From Coemansia sp. RSA 487 (taxonomy: Eukaryota > Kickxellomycota > Kickxellomycetes > Kickxellales > Kickxellaceae): a stretch of 62,772 bases of DNA. Positions 17,187-30,747 of the stretch are shown piece after piece; the first letter of the stretch is position 1, and each line of letters starts with the position of its first letter. Under the pieces are notes generated by a model, which was not told the origin of the DNA, searched no databases, and worked only from the letters and a program-made list of their open reading frames with translations. The stretch lies in contig JANBRJ010000096.1 of NCBI GenBank assembly GCA_027577595.1, positions 1-62,772 on the forward strand, written 5' to 3'. A program made the translations under genes and the position numbers.

Positions 17187-18152
17187 ATGCAAAGGATTCT
17201 ATCGATTCAATCCCACGTGGTGTCCGGCTACGTTGGAAACAGGGCCGCCACGTTCCCGCTCCAGCTACTCGGCCACGAAGTTGACGTTATCAACACAGTC
17301 CAGTTCAGCAACCACACAGGGTACAACACCGTCCAAGGCACTCGGTTTCCCGACACGCACATGCGCGAGCTGTTTGCCGGGCTATGCGACAACGGGCTGC
17401 AACATGGATACACGCATCTCTTGGCCGGGTACATCGGAAACAGCGGCAATGTCCGGGCTGTTGAGGAAATCGCACGCGAGCTGAAGCGCGCCAATCCAGC
17501 GTTGGTGTTTGTTTTGGACCCTGTGCTTGGCGACGACGGTGCGCTGTACGTGCCTGAGGAGCTGGTCCCGCTATACAGAGACGTGCTGTGTCCATTGGCC
17601 GATCTCGTCACGCCCAACCAGTTTGAAGCAGAGTCGCTTACCGGCATAGCGATCCAGTCGCTTGACGATGCGCGAAGCGCTTGCGACAAGCTGCACGATT
17701 TGGGCATCCCTAACGTCGTCATTACATCGTTTGCGCTTCCCGAAAAGGACAGTGAGAAGCTGTATCTGGTTGGCTCTGAGCTCGACAAGAGCACAGGAAA
17801 GAAGCACTGTTTCTACATCGAGTTCCCCCGCTTGCACGGGTACTTTACAGGGTCCGGCGATTTGTTTACTGCGCTGATAACAGCCAGGTATGCATCGATT
17901 GCGCCAACGGCAGTCGGCGGAGAGCTTGGTGGTGCCCTTTCCCGGGCATGCGAGCTGGCTACAGCGGCTCAAGCTGGAGTGATGCGCGAAACGCTGCAGT
18001 TCCAGCAGCAGACTGGTGTAAAAGTGACATCTGATAATCTGCGTCGCGGACAACGGCCCTCTGACATGGTCCGTGGCTTTGAGCTGCGCATCATTCAGTC
18101 GCAGAAGCTGATAACCGATCCAGTACTCGAATTCAAGGCTGTATCACTTTAG
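17187..18152 (+). CDS. Pyridoxal kinase (BUD16/PDXK family)
   Basis: The 321-residue product begins MQRILSIQSHVVSGYVGN; a longer frame would need a TTG start, so the ATG is used. It phosphorylates pyridoxal, pyridoxine and pyridoxamine with ATP in the cytosol, in the vitamin B6 salvage path. The ribokinase-like fold is shown by SIQSHVVSGYVGNRAATFPL (substrate-binding N-terminus), VQFSNHTGY, FVLDPVLGDDGALYVP and LVTPNQFEAE. The anion-hole and catalytic motif GSGDLFTALI has its Asp at residue 225. Length fits eukaryotic enzymes (about 310-320). Nothing is missing. Its B6 product is what the dead tryptophan synthase in this window would have used, but no functional link is implied. Confidence 0.95.
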   Translation: MQRILSIQSHVVSGYVGNRAATFPLQLLGHEVDVINTVQFSNHTGYNTVQGTRFPDTHMRELFAGLCDNGLQHGYTHLLAGYIGNSGNVRAVEEIARELKRANPALVFVLDPVLGDDGALYVPEELVPLYRDVLCPLADLVTPNQFEAESLTGIAIQSLDDARSACDKLHDLGIPNVVITSFALPEKDSEKLYLVGSELDKSTGKKHCFYIEFPRLHGYFTGSGDLFTALITARYASIAPTAVGGELGGALSRACELATAAQAGVMRETLQFQQQTGVKVTSDNLRRGQRPSDMVRGFELRIIQSQKLITDPVLEFKAVSL

Positions 18153-19266
18153 ATTCCATAAAGTCTGGAGAATTCGTGTTGTCCTATATTGCATTATTGG
18201 ATATATTAAAAAAATAAAAAAATAAAAAAACTAGTTTGATGATTCCGATTTTGATTCCGCTTGTCTTGATATTTAAGCTATACTGGGAGGAAAACATGCT
18301 TTGTTTTTATTTAGTCAGCTGAGTTGGTTTCTAGATTCCAAAAAGAACCGATAAATGTATGTATATCAGCCCTCATAGATCTTGGTGATAATTTGTATAC
18401 TCCACATCGTTTGTTCGGTAATGAAAAGTGCAGTCAAAATTTTTTAATCATTGGACAAAATTCAGCAAATTGAAAAAAGTGTACGATTCTTACCTTACAT
18501 TATCGAATTCGAAATGGAGAGAATATCCTACAACAATTTAAATTACTAAAAAAAGGTGTTAGCAAAACGCTGCTGCTTTTCTCTGTCAATTCCCAAAAAT
18601 GAATTTCAAAAGAGTTCAGTGAAAAAATTAGTCGTCATATGGCAACCGCCAGCCTATAAGCGTTCCCGGCGAAAGGAATCAGGGTCTGGCGGGCCCCTGT
18701 CAGACGCAAATTATAAGAACCATCATTACCACTGCAGAAAGAGAAGCACACAAAAATATAAAAATGCTTACCTTTGTAGCGTACAAAGAAAATAAAAAAA
18801 ATACAAAGAAAGGAAAGGATCACAAAAAGCTGAAAGAAAAGCTGGCCATTTCAAACATAAAAAATTTCTTTCATGCTCGGAAAAAAAAAAAAGAATCAAA
18901 AGCCTGAATGGATTGATCAGACGCAGTAGCTCGCTTGATCTCGATCAAGGCGGTTCCTGAAAAATAATAAACAGGCAAAAACCATCAACAAAAGAGAGCG
19001 GAGAAAGATTGCCAATGTATAGTGTGCATCATTCCAAAAAATCGACAAATTCCTGCTTGCCAGAGCTTGGCGGTAAACAACAAGAGGAAGTATAATCCCT
19101 CATGTTAGTCTTTTCTTATTTATGTTTTTTTTTTGTTTTTTTTTTTTTTTTCGTATTCTTGTTACGCGCTTGGTATATCCACTTTTACATTTTTTTTTAA
19201 ATCTCCACAGGCACACTAATATATCGCTACACCACAACACCAAAGGGGAAAGCGCAATAAATAGAC
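18153..19266. other. 1.1-kb spacer before the giant gene
   Basis: AT-rich sequence with A/T runs near 18205-18230, 18880-18895 and 19120-19150. The last T-rich part is probably the leader of the giant gene. Two short minus-strand stretches (about 18640-18720 and 18905-18960) have coding-like composition but are too short to assign. No RNA gene or repeat was recognised. Confidence 0.5.
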
Positions 19267-21821
19267 ATGGGTTCGCGCACAGACCATCCTTTTGACCCAA
19301 CAGGAGCAGCGGAAGGAAGCTCAGGGTCGTCATACAACCAAATGGACTTTTCATCACCCAGTCCGCCGTCGTCGGCAAACGTCTCATCGACAAGTAGTGG
19401 GCATCTTCCAGAAAACGTACACCTATCGATGCCTGCCATGCCAGCAGGCCCGTCTTCATCTTCGTCATATAAAGGCAAGCAGCCAGAGTATGCGAAGAAG
19501 AAGGATAGCAGCAGCAAGCTTGGCCGAGGCCAGAGCCGTAGCGCCGACCGCAGCCGCGCCAACCTCCCGTTGCACCGCATCTCGTACCAGCGCACCGAGC
19601 TAGCGGCTCAGGTACCGGCTATGCCGCCGCAAGAGTCAGCAGCTGTCGGCACATCAGAAGGTGTTGCGCAGGGCGTCAGCGAAAGACAGCGGAGACGGAT
19701 ACTTGCTGCCTACAATAATCAGTTTGCGCACGTGCTGGGCAAGCCAATGACGTCGGTAAGCAGCGGATCGTCTCCTCCAGTGAGCCTGATTTCGGGGTCG
19801 TCGTTCAACTCGCCGCGCACAATTACGCTGGAGGACATGATGCGGGCATCGCGCCAGACACCGCGCGCCACCGCTGCCACAGGCATGGTTGCTTCCAAAG
19901 GCAAATGGTCGCAGCGCACGACGCCAACGCCAACGCCGCAGCAGCAGGCAGCAAAGGACGACAGGGACTCGGGGCTCTTTGGCGGGCAGGCGTTTACGTT
20001 CACCAGCCCTGCAAACCCCAATACAAGCTCCGGGAGCTTTGGGCCAATCCAAGAAGAAGAATCGAACGATGACGGCTACAGCGACGACAACTACAGCGAT
20101 AAGGCGCGGCTCCTGCATGCCCAGAATTCACCAAAGCCCAAAAAATACGACGTCCGCGTGCCTCCGCCAGAGTCGCTGGCTCGCACGCCGACGCTTGCGA
20201 CTAGGTCGCCCACCCCGACCTCCATGGCTCGACAGCAAGCTATCGGTAGACGCCGCCGTGCGACGACTACGTCGACAGCTGCAGACTCGGGGATCCGCGT
20301 CCAGTCGTCTCTAGAAACGAGCACAGACGATAGTCGCAACAGATCTCGGTCATTCGGCGGGAACAGCAGCAGCAGCCTGTCGGTTCCGCTGATCCCACCG
20401 CCCCCCGAGGAATCGGCCCAGTTCCGAAACCCCTTCATCGGCAGCGACTGGCCACCGGCCCAATCGCACGAACAGCAGCATGCTGAATCTATAATAGCAG
20501 CAGAAGACGCATCGTCGCTACCAGAGTACCTGTACGAGCGCGAGTCGGACCGTGAGAGCGCCACACATACGCGGATCCGGCACCGGAAGCACCGCAACCC
20601 GTCATCCGTGGCGTCGGCCATGAGCCCCGCGTACACCGTCAACTCGACGTACTCGCCATCCAACGCCGGCTCCAATCTGACCTACGAACTGACGTACCTT
20701 GGCATGCACCGCACAGCAGACTCACCGCTTCCCCCGCCACCAGGCATGGTGTCGCAGATCATTTCGGAGCCCCTTTCCGGAAGTATCCTGAACGACAGTT
20801 CGGCTGTGCATAGAAGACGGTCAATGTCGTTGGCAAGCAGCGGCATCATTACTGGCGGCAGGCGCGGCGGCGGCGGGGCGCAAGGCGGCGCAGAAACGGC
20901 AGACGAAGGCGTGATGACCGCTTCCTCGTCATCAGGAAGCGATGGCAGCAGTAGCAGAAGGAGAAGCGGGAGGCCGTTTCGTCACACTCGTAGCGAGAGC
21001 ACAGGATCGTCTTCTCGTGTCAGCAGCATTCGAGAGGAGTTTGAGGAACGCGCGCGTCAGCATGCGGCTGGTGTTAGAAGCGGTGCCACGCCTATCCCTC
21101 CTCTCCCGGCCAGCGTTACATCGGCCATTGCGGCAGCTGGCGGAAGTGGCAGCACCGCGCTGACTCCAAAGTCGAAAAAAGTGGCTCGTATTCGGGAGCG
21201 TATCGAGGAATGGCAGCTGCGTACCGAGGCCACCGAGAGCATGAACATGCCTTCAGGCCACAGCAACAGCAACAGCAGTCATTCGAGGCCAGGCAGCTCG
21301 GCCACTTCGACGGCAATGGGTGCACAGATAGACATTGGCGAGATCGAAGCCGTCCGGAGCACAGCTGGCGGCGCTTCCGACCAGCCCCATCAACAAGAGG
21401 CTACTACGTCATCGCCGCATCGTCTTGTTCCTCTGACCCCAGGCGCTATTGGACAGCCGTCACGTGGCACGGGGACGCAGGGTTCTTTCACCCCAAAAGG
21501 GAAAGAAGTAGCAACTGTAAGTCAAGTCGAAAGGGTCCAGACCCTGGATCGGAGTAACACCCGGGCATCGCGCGAGTCAAAGTACTCTGCAGACACTGCG
21601 CAGTCGAGCAACATCCCGCCGTCGTTGTACGGCAGCGACAAGAGCGTGTTTAGCACCCCCTTGCTTACGGGGCTTCCATACATGTCGGTGCCCAGCGATA
21701 TCGCTAGTTTGCGCACCACCCATACAGCTACTTTGTCACGGCCCGCTGAAACGTTTTCCGAAGAAGTGCCCACGGAAGGCAGTGGCCAGGTTTCCGCTTT
21801 ATCGCGCCGGGGCGACCATGA

Positions 21822-21856
<35 letters not shown>

Positions 21857-24800
21857 GGGGTCGTGTTGGCACAGGCTCCAGTACCAGCAGCAGTGGTGTG
21901 CTTGGAGCCGTGGCATCCCCTGTGAGCATTGGCGGGCACAAGAAGCAGTCGCTTGTGGTTGATGCGCGGTCAGCAAGCTCAGAAATGCTGCAAGGGACGC
22001 AGGAGGTCAGGGCTGTGTCGCCCGAGATCCACAGGGTCAGTCCATCCATGAAGGCATCGCGTGTCAGCTTGGACGCCCGGCTATCTGCTATTGGAGCAAG
22101 CGGCATCTTGCACACGAAGGAGGTGCTGGAAAGCCCTGCGGTTGACGTTCCTTCGGCCACATCGGCTGGCGAACGCAGGGCATGGGCGCGTAGGCGGCCC
22201 GACAACCGCCCTCCGCTTACCGCAATAGGCGACTCCGCTGAGAGTACTGCTGGCGAATCGACATCCACCACAAGCGCGACTGTTTCGTCGGCAGACGTGC
22301 AGGCATGGGACGAGAGGATGCGTCTTCGCCACACCGATGCGGCGCCGCAGCACCAATCGGCTGTTGATAGCCTGAGATTCAAGCCGCTGGTGGCTGATAG
22401 TCCCGCACTGGCTGTGGAGCCAAAGACGTCGGGCGGCGTGGATGAGGCAATTGGCAGTATGTACCGTATTGACCGTATTGACTCGGCGTTGGCAACGCTC
22501 GAGGGCGGTGCGCCAAGAACAGGTAGCAGTAGCAAGCATCGATCACCCAGACAGAAGAGACACCGCAAAGCGCGTCAAAACCGTGACTCTGGGAGCGCAG
22601 GTCTTGGTTCGCCTGTAATCTCGGCAGAGTCGTCTTCGCCTGAGGTGTCTTCATTTGGTCAACAGGAGCAGCAGCACCAGCACCAGCAGCTATCCACAAC
22701 TTCTTCGTCTTTGCCATTCGCACCAGCCGGCGACGAGGACCACCAGCCGGTCAGCGCGCAGTCGTCATCTAGCAGCAATGGCGCGCGGCCGCTTTCGCAG
22801 CAACGTATGGGCAGACATGGATCAAGTCCGCTAAACCCGTTCACTGGTGCGCCCATAACTGCGGTACCTGGAACCATAGCCCCGCCGCTGCCGCAAGGCC
22901 CCGCATCTCACGAAACCGGCGGTGGCATTCTGCAGCGGATCACAGGCACTGTCCGGCGCAATAAGCGCCCACCACCCACGGACAACTCCAACGTTGTTGC
23001 TGCTGCGCCGATGGAGGGGGTTGTTCCTGTGGCGCCTACGCCGTTGCCTCGGCGTTGGTGGCGCAACATTAAGGAGAGCATGTATGCGCCGATTCCGCCG
23101 CTCCACATCGACCAGAAACCAGACGTTCCAGCACGGTTGCAGCAGTCGGCATCGGCACGCACCGACCAGCAGCAGCAACAGCAGCAGCCTGTGGATGTGT
23201 TGTCGTCACGCCCTGTGCGCCGGCACTCGTTCAGCGGATCCACCGATATCGAGCAGCACCGGATCACTGCTGCACTGTCGCCGCGGGAGAATGTGCGTCG
23301 CAAGGAAACAATGCTGGACCGCGTGCGCGGGATGCTCCGTGGTGGCAAGCAGCAGCGTCTCCTCCCAGCAAGCAACATGCTTCCGCCTCCCCTGCCGCCA
23401 AGTGATCCGTCGTCGTTTGTTGCTGGCGTAGCTGCGCCGCCTACGGCAAATACGGCGCAAGACGGCTATAGCCTCAAGATCCCGCAAAGCATCCAGCCAC
23501 CGCAATCGACATGGGCGTCAACCAACCCGTTCCTTGGTGCGCAGACGCCGCTGCATAGACGCGCATCGTTCGATACGCTGAGCGTCCATGAAATGGCTGA
23601 GGTTGACAGACAAGAGCTGCACAGCCGCCTCAATAATCTGATCAGTCCCCATGTCACCACAAGCAACCGGCCGCAACCAGCCGCTGATGATGGTCGGTTG
23701 AACAGCCAGCTCGATACCCAGCACTCGTCGCTTGCTGCGTCTCCAAAACTCCCCTTTGGCTCAATCGCAGGTGCCTCCTCAAGCAAATTCAGCTTTGAGA
23801 CACCCAGCACTGTTTCCTCTGGTGGGGGTTCATCCAAGCCTCTGCCATTGACACCCAAGCGCCGCTCGCACGCCGACACTGCCAACAACAATAACACTGG
23901 CGTGTTCACGTTCTCCCAGCAGCTCCCGCAACCCGAGATGGTCCAGCAGCAGCATAGCGTCAAGGCGTCGCCCATTTTTGGCTCAAATTTGGATAATGGG
24001 CATGCACAGCAGACTGGTGGGAGTTCAGCATCGCGGCCTGCTTCACAGCATCCCCAGATGGTCACTACTAGCGTGGTCGAGATGGCAGAGCGCCCCAAGC
24101 CTTTGCCGCAGAAACCACAGACGCCTTCTGCCGGAATGAGCTCCTCGGCAATGGCAATGGCTCCTGGTGCTGGTAGCCACGACATTAGGGTAAATACTAC
24201 GACCTTTACACCACCCGTAGTCCCTACCGACACCAAGTCTAGTGCTAACTTAGAAGGGTTAGAGGGACAGTCGCCGGTACGCAAGCGCCCGTCGCTGCTC
24301 AAGCGGCTGACATCAGGGTGGCGCAAGCCTGACGCACGAGTATCGCGGCCTGCTGGGGCTGGAGCATTGGAACCTATAGCTGAGGAAGAATATCAGCATC
24401 AGCAGCATCAGCAGCCGATGTTCGCATCCGAGGGACATGCGCCACATGGAGGAGGGACAGCGCTAGCACATGGCGCAGTGGAGGCTGCAGGTGCCGCAAT
24501 GGCTACAGGGATCTTTGGCAAGTTATTTCGCCCCAGCACCGAGGCCGCCGGACCCGAATTGCAAGGCAGGCCGCCTCTGATCCACTCGCGCACAGACCCC
24601 ATTGCAGGATCGCACGCCGGGCTTGTTCCCAATGTCAACGTTGTTGCCAGCCCCACGGGCCATCCAAACCAGCCCAGCTCGGTGTCGCATAGCCCTGATG
24701 CGTTTGGCGCTGGGCCACAGCCTTACCCGCCGCCAGCTGCTGTTGCGTCGCTTGCGCAGATGCCTGGGTTTCCACACACTCAGCAGCAGCAGCAGCAACA

Positions 24801-26501
24801 GCAACAGCAACACTCTTCTGGTTCGACGTACCCGACGATTGCTGGTACGAACAACCTTCCCCATCAACAGCAGCAGCAGCTAAGTGGGTCGATGGTTCAT
24901 ACGCCGATGCCTGGACAGACCTTCCCGGGCAATGCGTCATTGCCACCAATGCAAATCCAGCAGCAGCAGCAGCTCATGCAGCAGCAGATGCCGATGAGCG
25001 CTCCGCCGCACCAAATGCACCAGCAGCACGGAATGGGTCATCCGATACCTGGGAGCGCTCCGCCTGGGCAGCAGCACACATTGGAACCAGCACCGGGCAC
25101 GTCCAAGCTGATGACAACGTTGGCAAGCATCCCGCTTGTTGGGTCACTTTTTGGAAATAAGAAACAGAAGCAGGATCTACAGCTTCCGCCGATGCAGCAG
25201 CAGCAGCAGCAACGGCCTCAGCGAATGCAGTCGTATCCAGGAAGCATAACACCCACGCATGGAGGAGGAGGTGGTGGACGACCCTCACGCCCATCTTCGT
25301 CTTCCTATTACACACGGCCCACTACCTCGTATACCACCTCGTCTGCCATGAACTACCACCACGGACACCAGTCTGGAAGCCCGCCGCAGCAACAGGCAGG
25401 CGGTCTGGGCGGACTGCTATCCCGGCTAAAGGGCTCGTTCTCATGGTACCAAGTACCGCTGGTCACGTACCTGTTCAGAGAGAGCGCGCTGGCCGAGATG
25501 AAGCCGCTGATTGGGCGGTATGCGCTTCAGTATCCGTTGGTAGAAACAACCGAGACAGCCGCCGCACGCGCAGCAACCACGCTGGCACAGCGTGCAGGCG
25601 CTGGAGTGCGCGCCGGGGGGCTGCGCGCATTGGATGTCAAGGAGTTCCGGCACGCAGCACCCGGGTTGCGATACAATACACTGGATAACCGACTGGAGAC
25701 CGCGTTTGTACCTAGGTTCTCACGACTTCCAAAGTACCGCAGGGCTGCAGAAGTGTGGGACGACGACGAGGCACTGCAAATAGCGCAGCGAGTGACGGAC
25801 AGAATGAGCGGCGCCAAGCAATCGCCGTTCGTTTTATCAGGCCAGCAGCCGAGGCTACGCGGCGGCGGCGGTGGTGGCGGAACCAGTCGGTTTGCGCATG
25901 TCCGTGATCCCTATGTACATCCACGTGATGTCGAGACTGGCGAGCTGGCTCGAGTCGATGGCCACCAGGGTAGCGGCGAGCGTGGTATTGCCGAAGGCCC
26001 CGGGCCGTCGGGGATGTTGGCTGACCGGATCGGCGCGTATGTTGCAGGCTTCTTTGGAAAAACACGCGGCGGTACCGTGGGTAGTGGCTCGATTCGCCAG
26101 CAGCCTTCGCGTGTCAATGCCAGTGCCTACGGATTGTCGCGCATCGAAGATCCGGAGGAGGACGAAAATGATGACAATGCGTCCGAGCTGCGGTCGCTGA
26201 GGCGTGAGCCTTCTGTGGTTAACGCGCGTGGTATTGGCTCCGAGCAGCAGCCTGATCAGCAGCAGCGTGGGTTGTTTAGTGGGTTGAAGCAACGTCTGTT
26301 TGGCGAGCAGCAGCAACCGGCGGTTAACAACAGCAGCAGCGCCCAGCAGCAGCAACAGCAGCAGGAGGTGCCAACGGAAACAGCAGCTGCTGTGGCTGTG
26401 ACTGCTGCTGCAATCGACGCGCACGACCAAACAGACCAGCGTATCCACCCACCTACGCCAGTGCCTGCTGCACAGCCACCGCCTTTTCTCCAGGGCCAGC
26501 C

Positions 26502-26535
<34 letters not shown>

Positions 26536-29500
26536 GGCTACGGTGAGTCATCCGCCGCTGCACCTCGAATGTTCCCGCCATTCAGTCACTTGCCAGAACG
26601 CCTTGTCGACCACCTTATGCACCGCGTCGGTGAGCCACGCGTGTTTGTCGGATCGGCGAACTCGCAGATAGTAGCGCCCAACAACAGTGCGCTCCCCGGC
26701 GGTGCGTACAATCCATTTGATGAAGATGGTGGCAATCCGTACCGCACAGGCACAGAATGGAACTTTGCCGAGTCCGTTCGGTTTAGCTCGCCGTACCCGA
26801 CCACGCTGCGACAGGTGCGCAACACGACCGCGCTATCCAACGCCAACAGCGGCAAGAAGGTGCTGATCTTCAGGCCGCGCAGCTCCGAGATCGCGCGGTG
26901 GATCCCGCATATCGAGACGATGCGCGACTTCTGCCAGATCATTGCGCTGGTACTTGGGACGTGTGGGTACGTGCGTGCACCGCTTGATTCGTCGGTTGGC
27001 GCGCGGTGGCCGTGGATTATCGTGTCGGGGATTCCAGCGACGGTGGGGCTCCTGTGGCCTGAGCTGAGCACAACGACGGGAGCCAGCATTGGGTTTTTTG
27101 TGTTCTTTGCAGCGGTTACAATCTTTGTGCTGCTGCTGTGGACATACGGGCTCTACATCGAGCGCCCGTCGACGGCCAAAGCCATGGCCACGGCGGCCAA
27201 ATCGGCAGAGAAGGAAAAGAAGAGGATGAAGGATCAGGAGATAGACGAGGAGACCGAGCTGATCACATACCAGGAGGAGGTGGTTGTTGCGCCGAACCGG
27301 CTCGACTTTATTGGGCGCATATTCCGCCAGATGCCGCGGCGGCGGCGGATGCATATTCTGTTTTCGATCCTGGCCACACTGTACATCCCGATGACCAAGC
27401 TGTGCCTGGATGCCATTGTGTGGAGCCAAGGATACTGGGCCGTGCCAAACCCATACCGCACCACCGATAAGCCGGCGTTTGGTTCTCCGTCGGACGGGAT
27501 GCGCAGCCCGAGCGCCTTCTGCTACACCACATCGATGCGCCAGGGCTCGTTTAACGGCGCATTCGTCATCCTGCCGTTTGCTGTTGTCTTGTTTCTGTGG
27601 CTGAGCATCGGCCTGCCGTTCCAGGTCCATCAGCTGGTGCGCCACAGCATCCCGCGCGTCCCCGGCTGGATGGACGGCCGCACGCCAGGCCACAAGCTGC
27701 CTCCAGCGTCCGGCCGCGTATCGGCAGCACCAACGACGATTGGCGCCGCCACGGCCCCCAACAGCAGAGCGGCCGCGCGCGATGTCGCCACCCAGGATAT
27801 CCGCACGCGCGACGACCCGAATCCAATGGTCGCGGCCAACGAGCTTCTGCAGGGGATCCAAGCAAGCGGGCTTGTTGGGTCGCAGCACATGGCGTATCTG
27901 GCCGCGCTGCAGGGACTCATCTACGCAGCCAACACGGGGCCCGGAAAGCAGGTGGGGTCCGGGGTGGCCGATATGTTTGGTGGCGCGTGGAAGCGGCTGC
28001 AGGACATATGGACCGGCAATTCGGCTGGCAACTCGCAGGAAGACGATCCGTACTGGGGCATGGAGAAGGACGAGGCGTACCAAGCACGGCTGCGCGACAT
28101 GAAGCAGTCGCACCGCAACCGCCATCTGGCCACGGTGCAGTATCGGCGCGCGCTGGATGCGGACACGTGCGACTACCGGTTCCTGTACTCTGCACAGTAC
28201 CCGGTGCACGCAGGGGACCAGGCGCGGCTGCTGCTGTGGAAGCTGATGGTTGTCGTTGCGAGCGTGGTGCTGTCGAAGGACAACTGCTGGACACGGGCGC
28301 ATGCCCGCCGTGCGCTGGATATCGGCCGCTGCTCGATGCTTCTTCTGGTTCTGCTGCTGATGCTCAGGTCGCACCACTCGCATCGGCCGTTCTTCGACCC
28401 GACAGCAAACCTGGGCGGGCTGTTTGTGCGCCTCTGGTTCGTTGTTGTCGTCATTGTTGCGTTCCCCCTGTTCCTCTTGAGCGATCCGATGTCGCAAACG
28501 CATGCCGGGCTGTGCGTGGCGCTGTTCGTCGGCGGCTTCACGGTCCTCTTGGGGCTTCTTACGCTGGCCGCCGGCTCGATGCCTCGGATCCAGGTGGTTT
28601 TCCGCGGCCGCGCCGCCACGTCGCTGACGCTGTCGCCCGGCATCCTGGTAGCGACCAGCGCATACGATCCGCGGCTGCGGCGGCTCCTGATCGAGCGCGT
28701 GTGGCAGGACACGTGGTCGGCCATCCTGCTGGCGTCGCGCGACTTCCGGCTGCTCCCGAACCACCGCATCTGCTTCTGCCGCACCCGCGTGCACCCGCCC
28801 TACATGGTCAACTACATTGGGTTTGCGGCTGAGCGGCACCTGGAGAACCTGCACCTGTACGACGCCATTGGCCGCAGCGCCTACAGCCAGGCCGTCCTGT
28901 GGGAGCGGCAGCACGAGGAGCGCGCTGCGCTGGTGCAGGAAATCGCCCAGCGGTTCACCGGACCCGACATGTACTTCAACCCGTATGCCCCCGCCAACAA
29001 CTCGCATCCCTCGGCAGGCGGAGGCTCCATGGCGGCCAATGCGCTCGACACGGCAGGCGCCAGGTTCCGTGTGGGGCCCAGGGACGTCAAGTCGTGGTTT
29101 GGAAAGGTGTACATTCTGCATTTCCCGTTCATGGTGTGCATGGTATACGATGAGCTTCCCGACGTCATCGTGCCGATAGCCGAGGAGCAGGACTTGCGGC
29201 TGTTCATGGCGCAAAACGCCGCAGACCCCGTGGTGGCCGAGAAGCGCGACGCCAGACGCAAGCTGCGTGCAATGGACGGACAGTACGTGACGCTTACGTA
29301 CATCGAGCACTCGGGGCCCAACGGCTCCCACCTGCGGTACTGCCTGCCCCTGTATGCCGAGGAGAACGAGCAGTACCTGGCGCAGTACGCCGGCCGCCGG
29401 CGTGTGATATACCGCGGGATCTTGAGGATCCACCAGCACGGCACCCAGATGTGGGACGCCCTCTGCAACGTAACCCCCGGCTTCACGTGCGCGCTGCAGC

Positions 29501-30747
29501 TGACCGAGGAGGTGTATGTGGACAACGAGGAGGATGTCAACAATCTGGATCGCGAGCAAAACCCGTTCCGCATGCAGTTCTGGCGGAACGGCGTGGCCGG
29601 CACGCTGCCGCGCAGCGGGATCTCGCAGAGGTCCCGCGATACATTGGGCCTCAATGACCATAACCGCCACCTGCTGGGCGTCACCGTGACGTTTGAAATG
29701 AACGCCGACCTGCGTGCCCTTTTCGACGAGAACGCCGATACCATTGACCCCCGCTTGCCCATGGTCAACCAGGCGCTGGCGCGGTACCAGGACCAATGCT
29801 TTGCAGAGTTTGCGCGCAAGCGCACGGGACTTACCCCCAGCTTCCATATCGACGTGTTTGCGCCTGGGCCCGAGTCCTACCACGTTACGCATCTGTCAAA
29901 CAACAACACCATGGATACGGTCAACAACAGCGGGTCGCAGGAGCACCGGCCCATCGTCCCTGCCACCCCTACAATGGACGGGCCATCGGGAGCAGTGGGT
30001 CTCTGGCACAACGACATGCATGGGCGACTATCGTATCTCCCGACGCTCACGCAGCTGGCTGACCGCCTGGACCGCTTGGAGGAAAACCCGTATATGCGCA
30101 ATCTGCTGACAGACCACCGCGACGATATCACGCTTCTGTACGAGCGGCTGCGCACGCTTGTGCCCTCAGAATCCAACGATCCTGTTAAATTCGCGTGGTA
30201 CTTGTTCTGGGACGATCTGTATCGTCGGTACGCTACGCAAGTCAAGGAGTTCAAGAAGTACGACACCGACTTTAACCCGCTGTACTCCAATGCGCTTCCC
30301 TATTACCCATTGCCTCGTGCACGGTTGGAACGGTTCTTGCTGGAGCGCGGGCTATGGAAGCCAGTTTCCAAGAAAACCCTTTTCGCCGGTAACTACCCGC
30401 AACAGGCGCCTCCGCCAAACCTTGGAAAGGAGAAGTCGTCTGATAGTATATTGACAAAACTCAAGAGCTGGGTCACGGGCGTTGAAACTGATCGAGATGC
30501 TAGGCTGCGCCGTCGTAATGAGTTTGCCATGGATTTGCTCCCGGCTCCTAATTACGTCCCAGGCGTTACGTCCCAGGGTGCTGGCGGTGCGCACCTGTGG
30601 CGCGCTGGTGATGACGATTATTTGTTTGATTCTGGCTCGGGAAGTGGATTTGTGGCAGGAGCTGAGGCTTCGGGTTTCATTCATTCGGGTTTGCTCAATA
30701 GGCTGTACGCATGGCTTGATATCATCGCCTATGGTGTAGATCGTTAG
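19267..30747 (+). CDS. Giant Ser/Gln-rich multi-pass membrane protein, 3,826 residues
   Basis: A single uninterrupted frame from an ATG at 19267. Residues 1 to about 2050 are low complexity, rich in Ser, Pro, Gln and Arg/Ser patches, with poly-Gln runs near 852, 1840, 1980 and 2415. A conserved-looking segment starts near 2055 (SFSWYQVPLVTYLFRESALA). About nine membrane segments lie between 2550 and 3105, for example ASIGFFVFFAAVTIFVLLLW, FVILPFAVVLFLWL and WFVVVVIVAFPLFLL. They are followed by a soluble C-terminal region of about 720 residues (VHPPYMVNYIGFAAERHLEN, ERQHEERAALVQEIAQRFTG). I do not recognise the family; proteins of this layout occur as uncharacterised membrane proteins in fungi. 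Long Ser/Pro tails on such proteins are often phosphorylated. No frameshift was seen. Third-position GC is higher in the membrane half, which also creates a long antisense frame. Confidence 0.85.
21822..21857 (+). repeat. CAG repeat coding poly-Gln (giant membrane protein)
   Basis: About twelve CAG/CAA codons in a row after Lys, inside the N-terminal low-complexity half of the giant protein. Similar CAG-rich runs occur near 24781-24812 and 26506-26533 in the same gene. Confidence 0.85.

Noticed and set aside
26833-29892. 1,019-codon open frame on the minus strand
   Set aside because: It lies wholly opposite the membrane part of the giant plus-strand gene, in its most GC-rich section. Codon bias there suppresses antisense stops. 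The predicted protein is His/Arg/Gln-rich with no domain, while the sense frame shows regular membrane segments.
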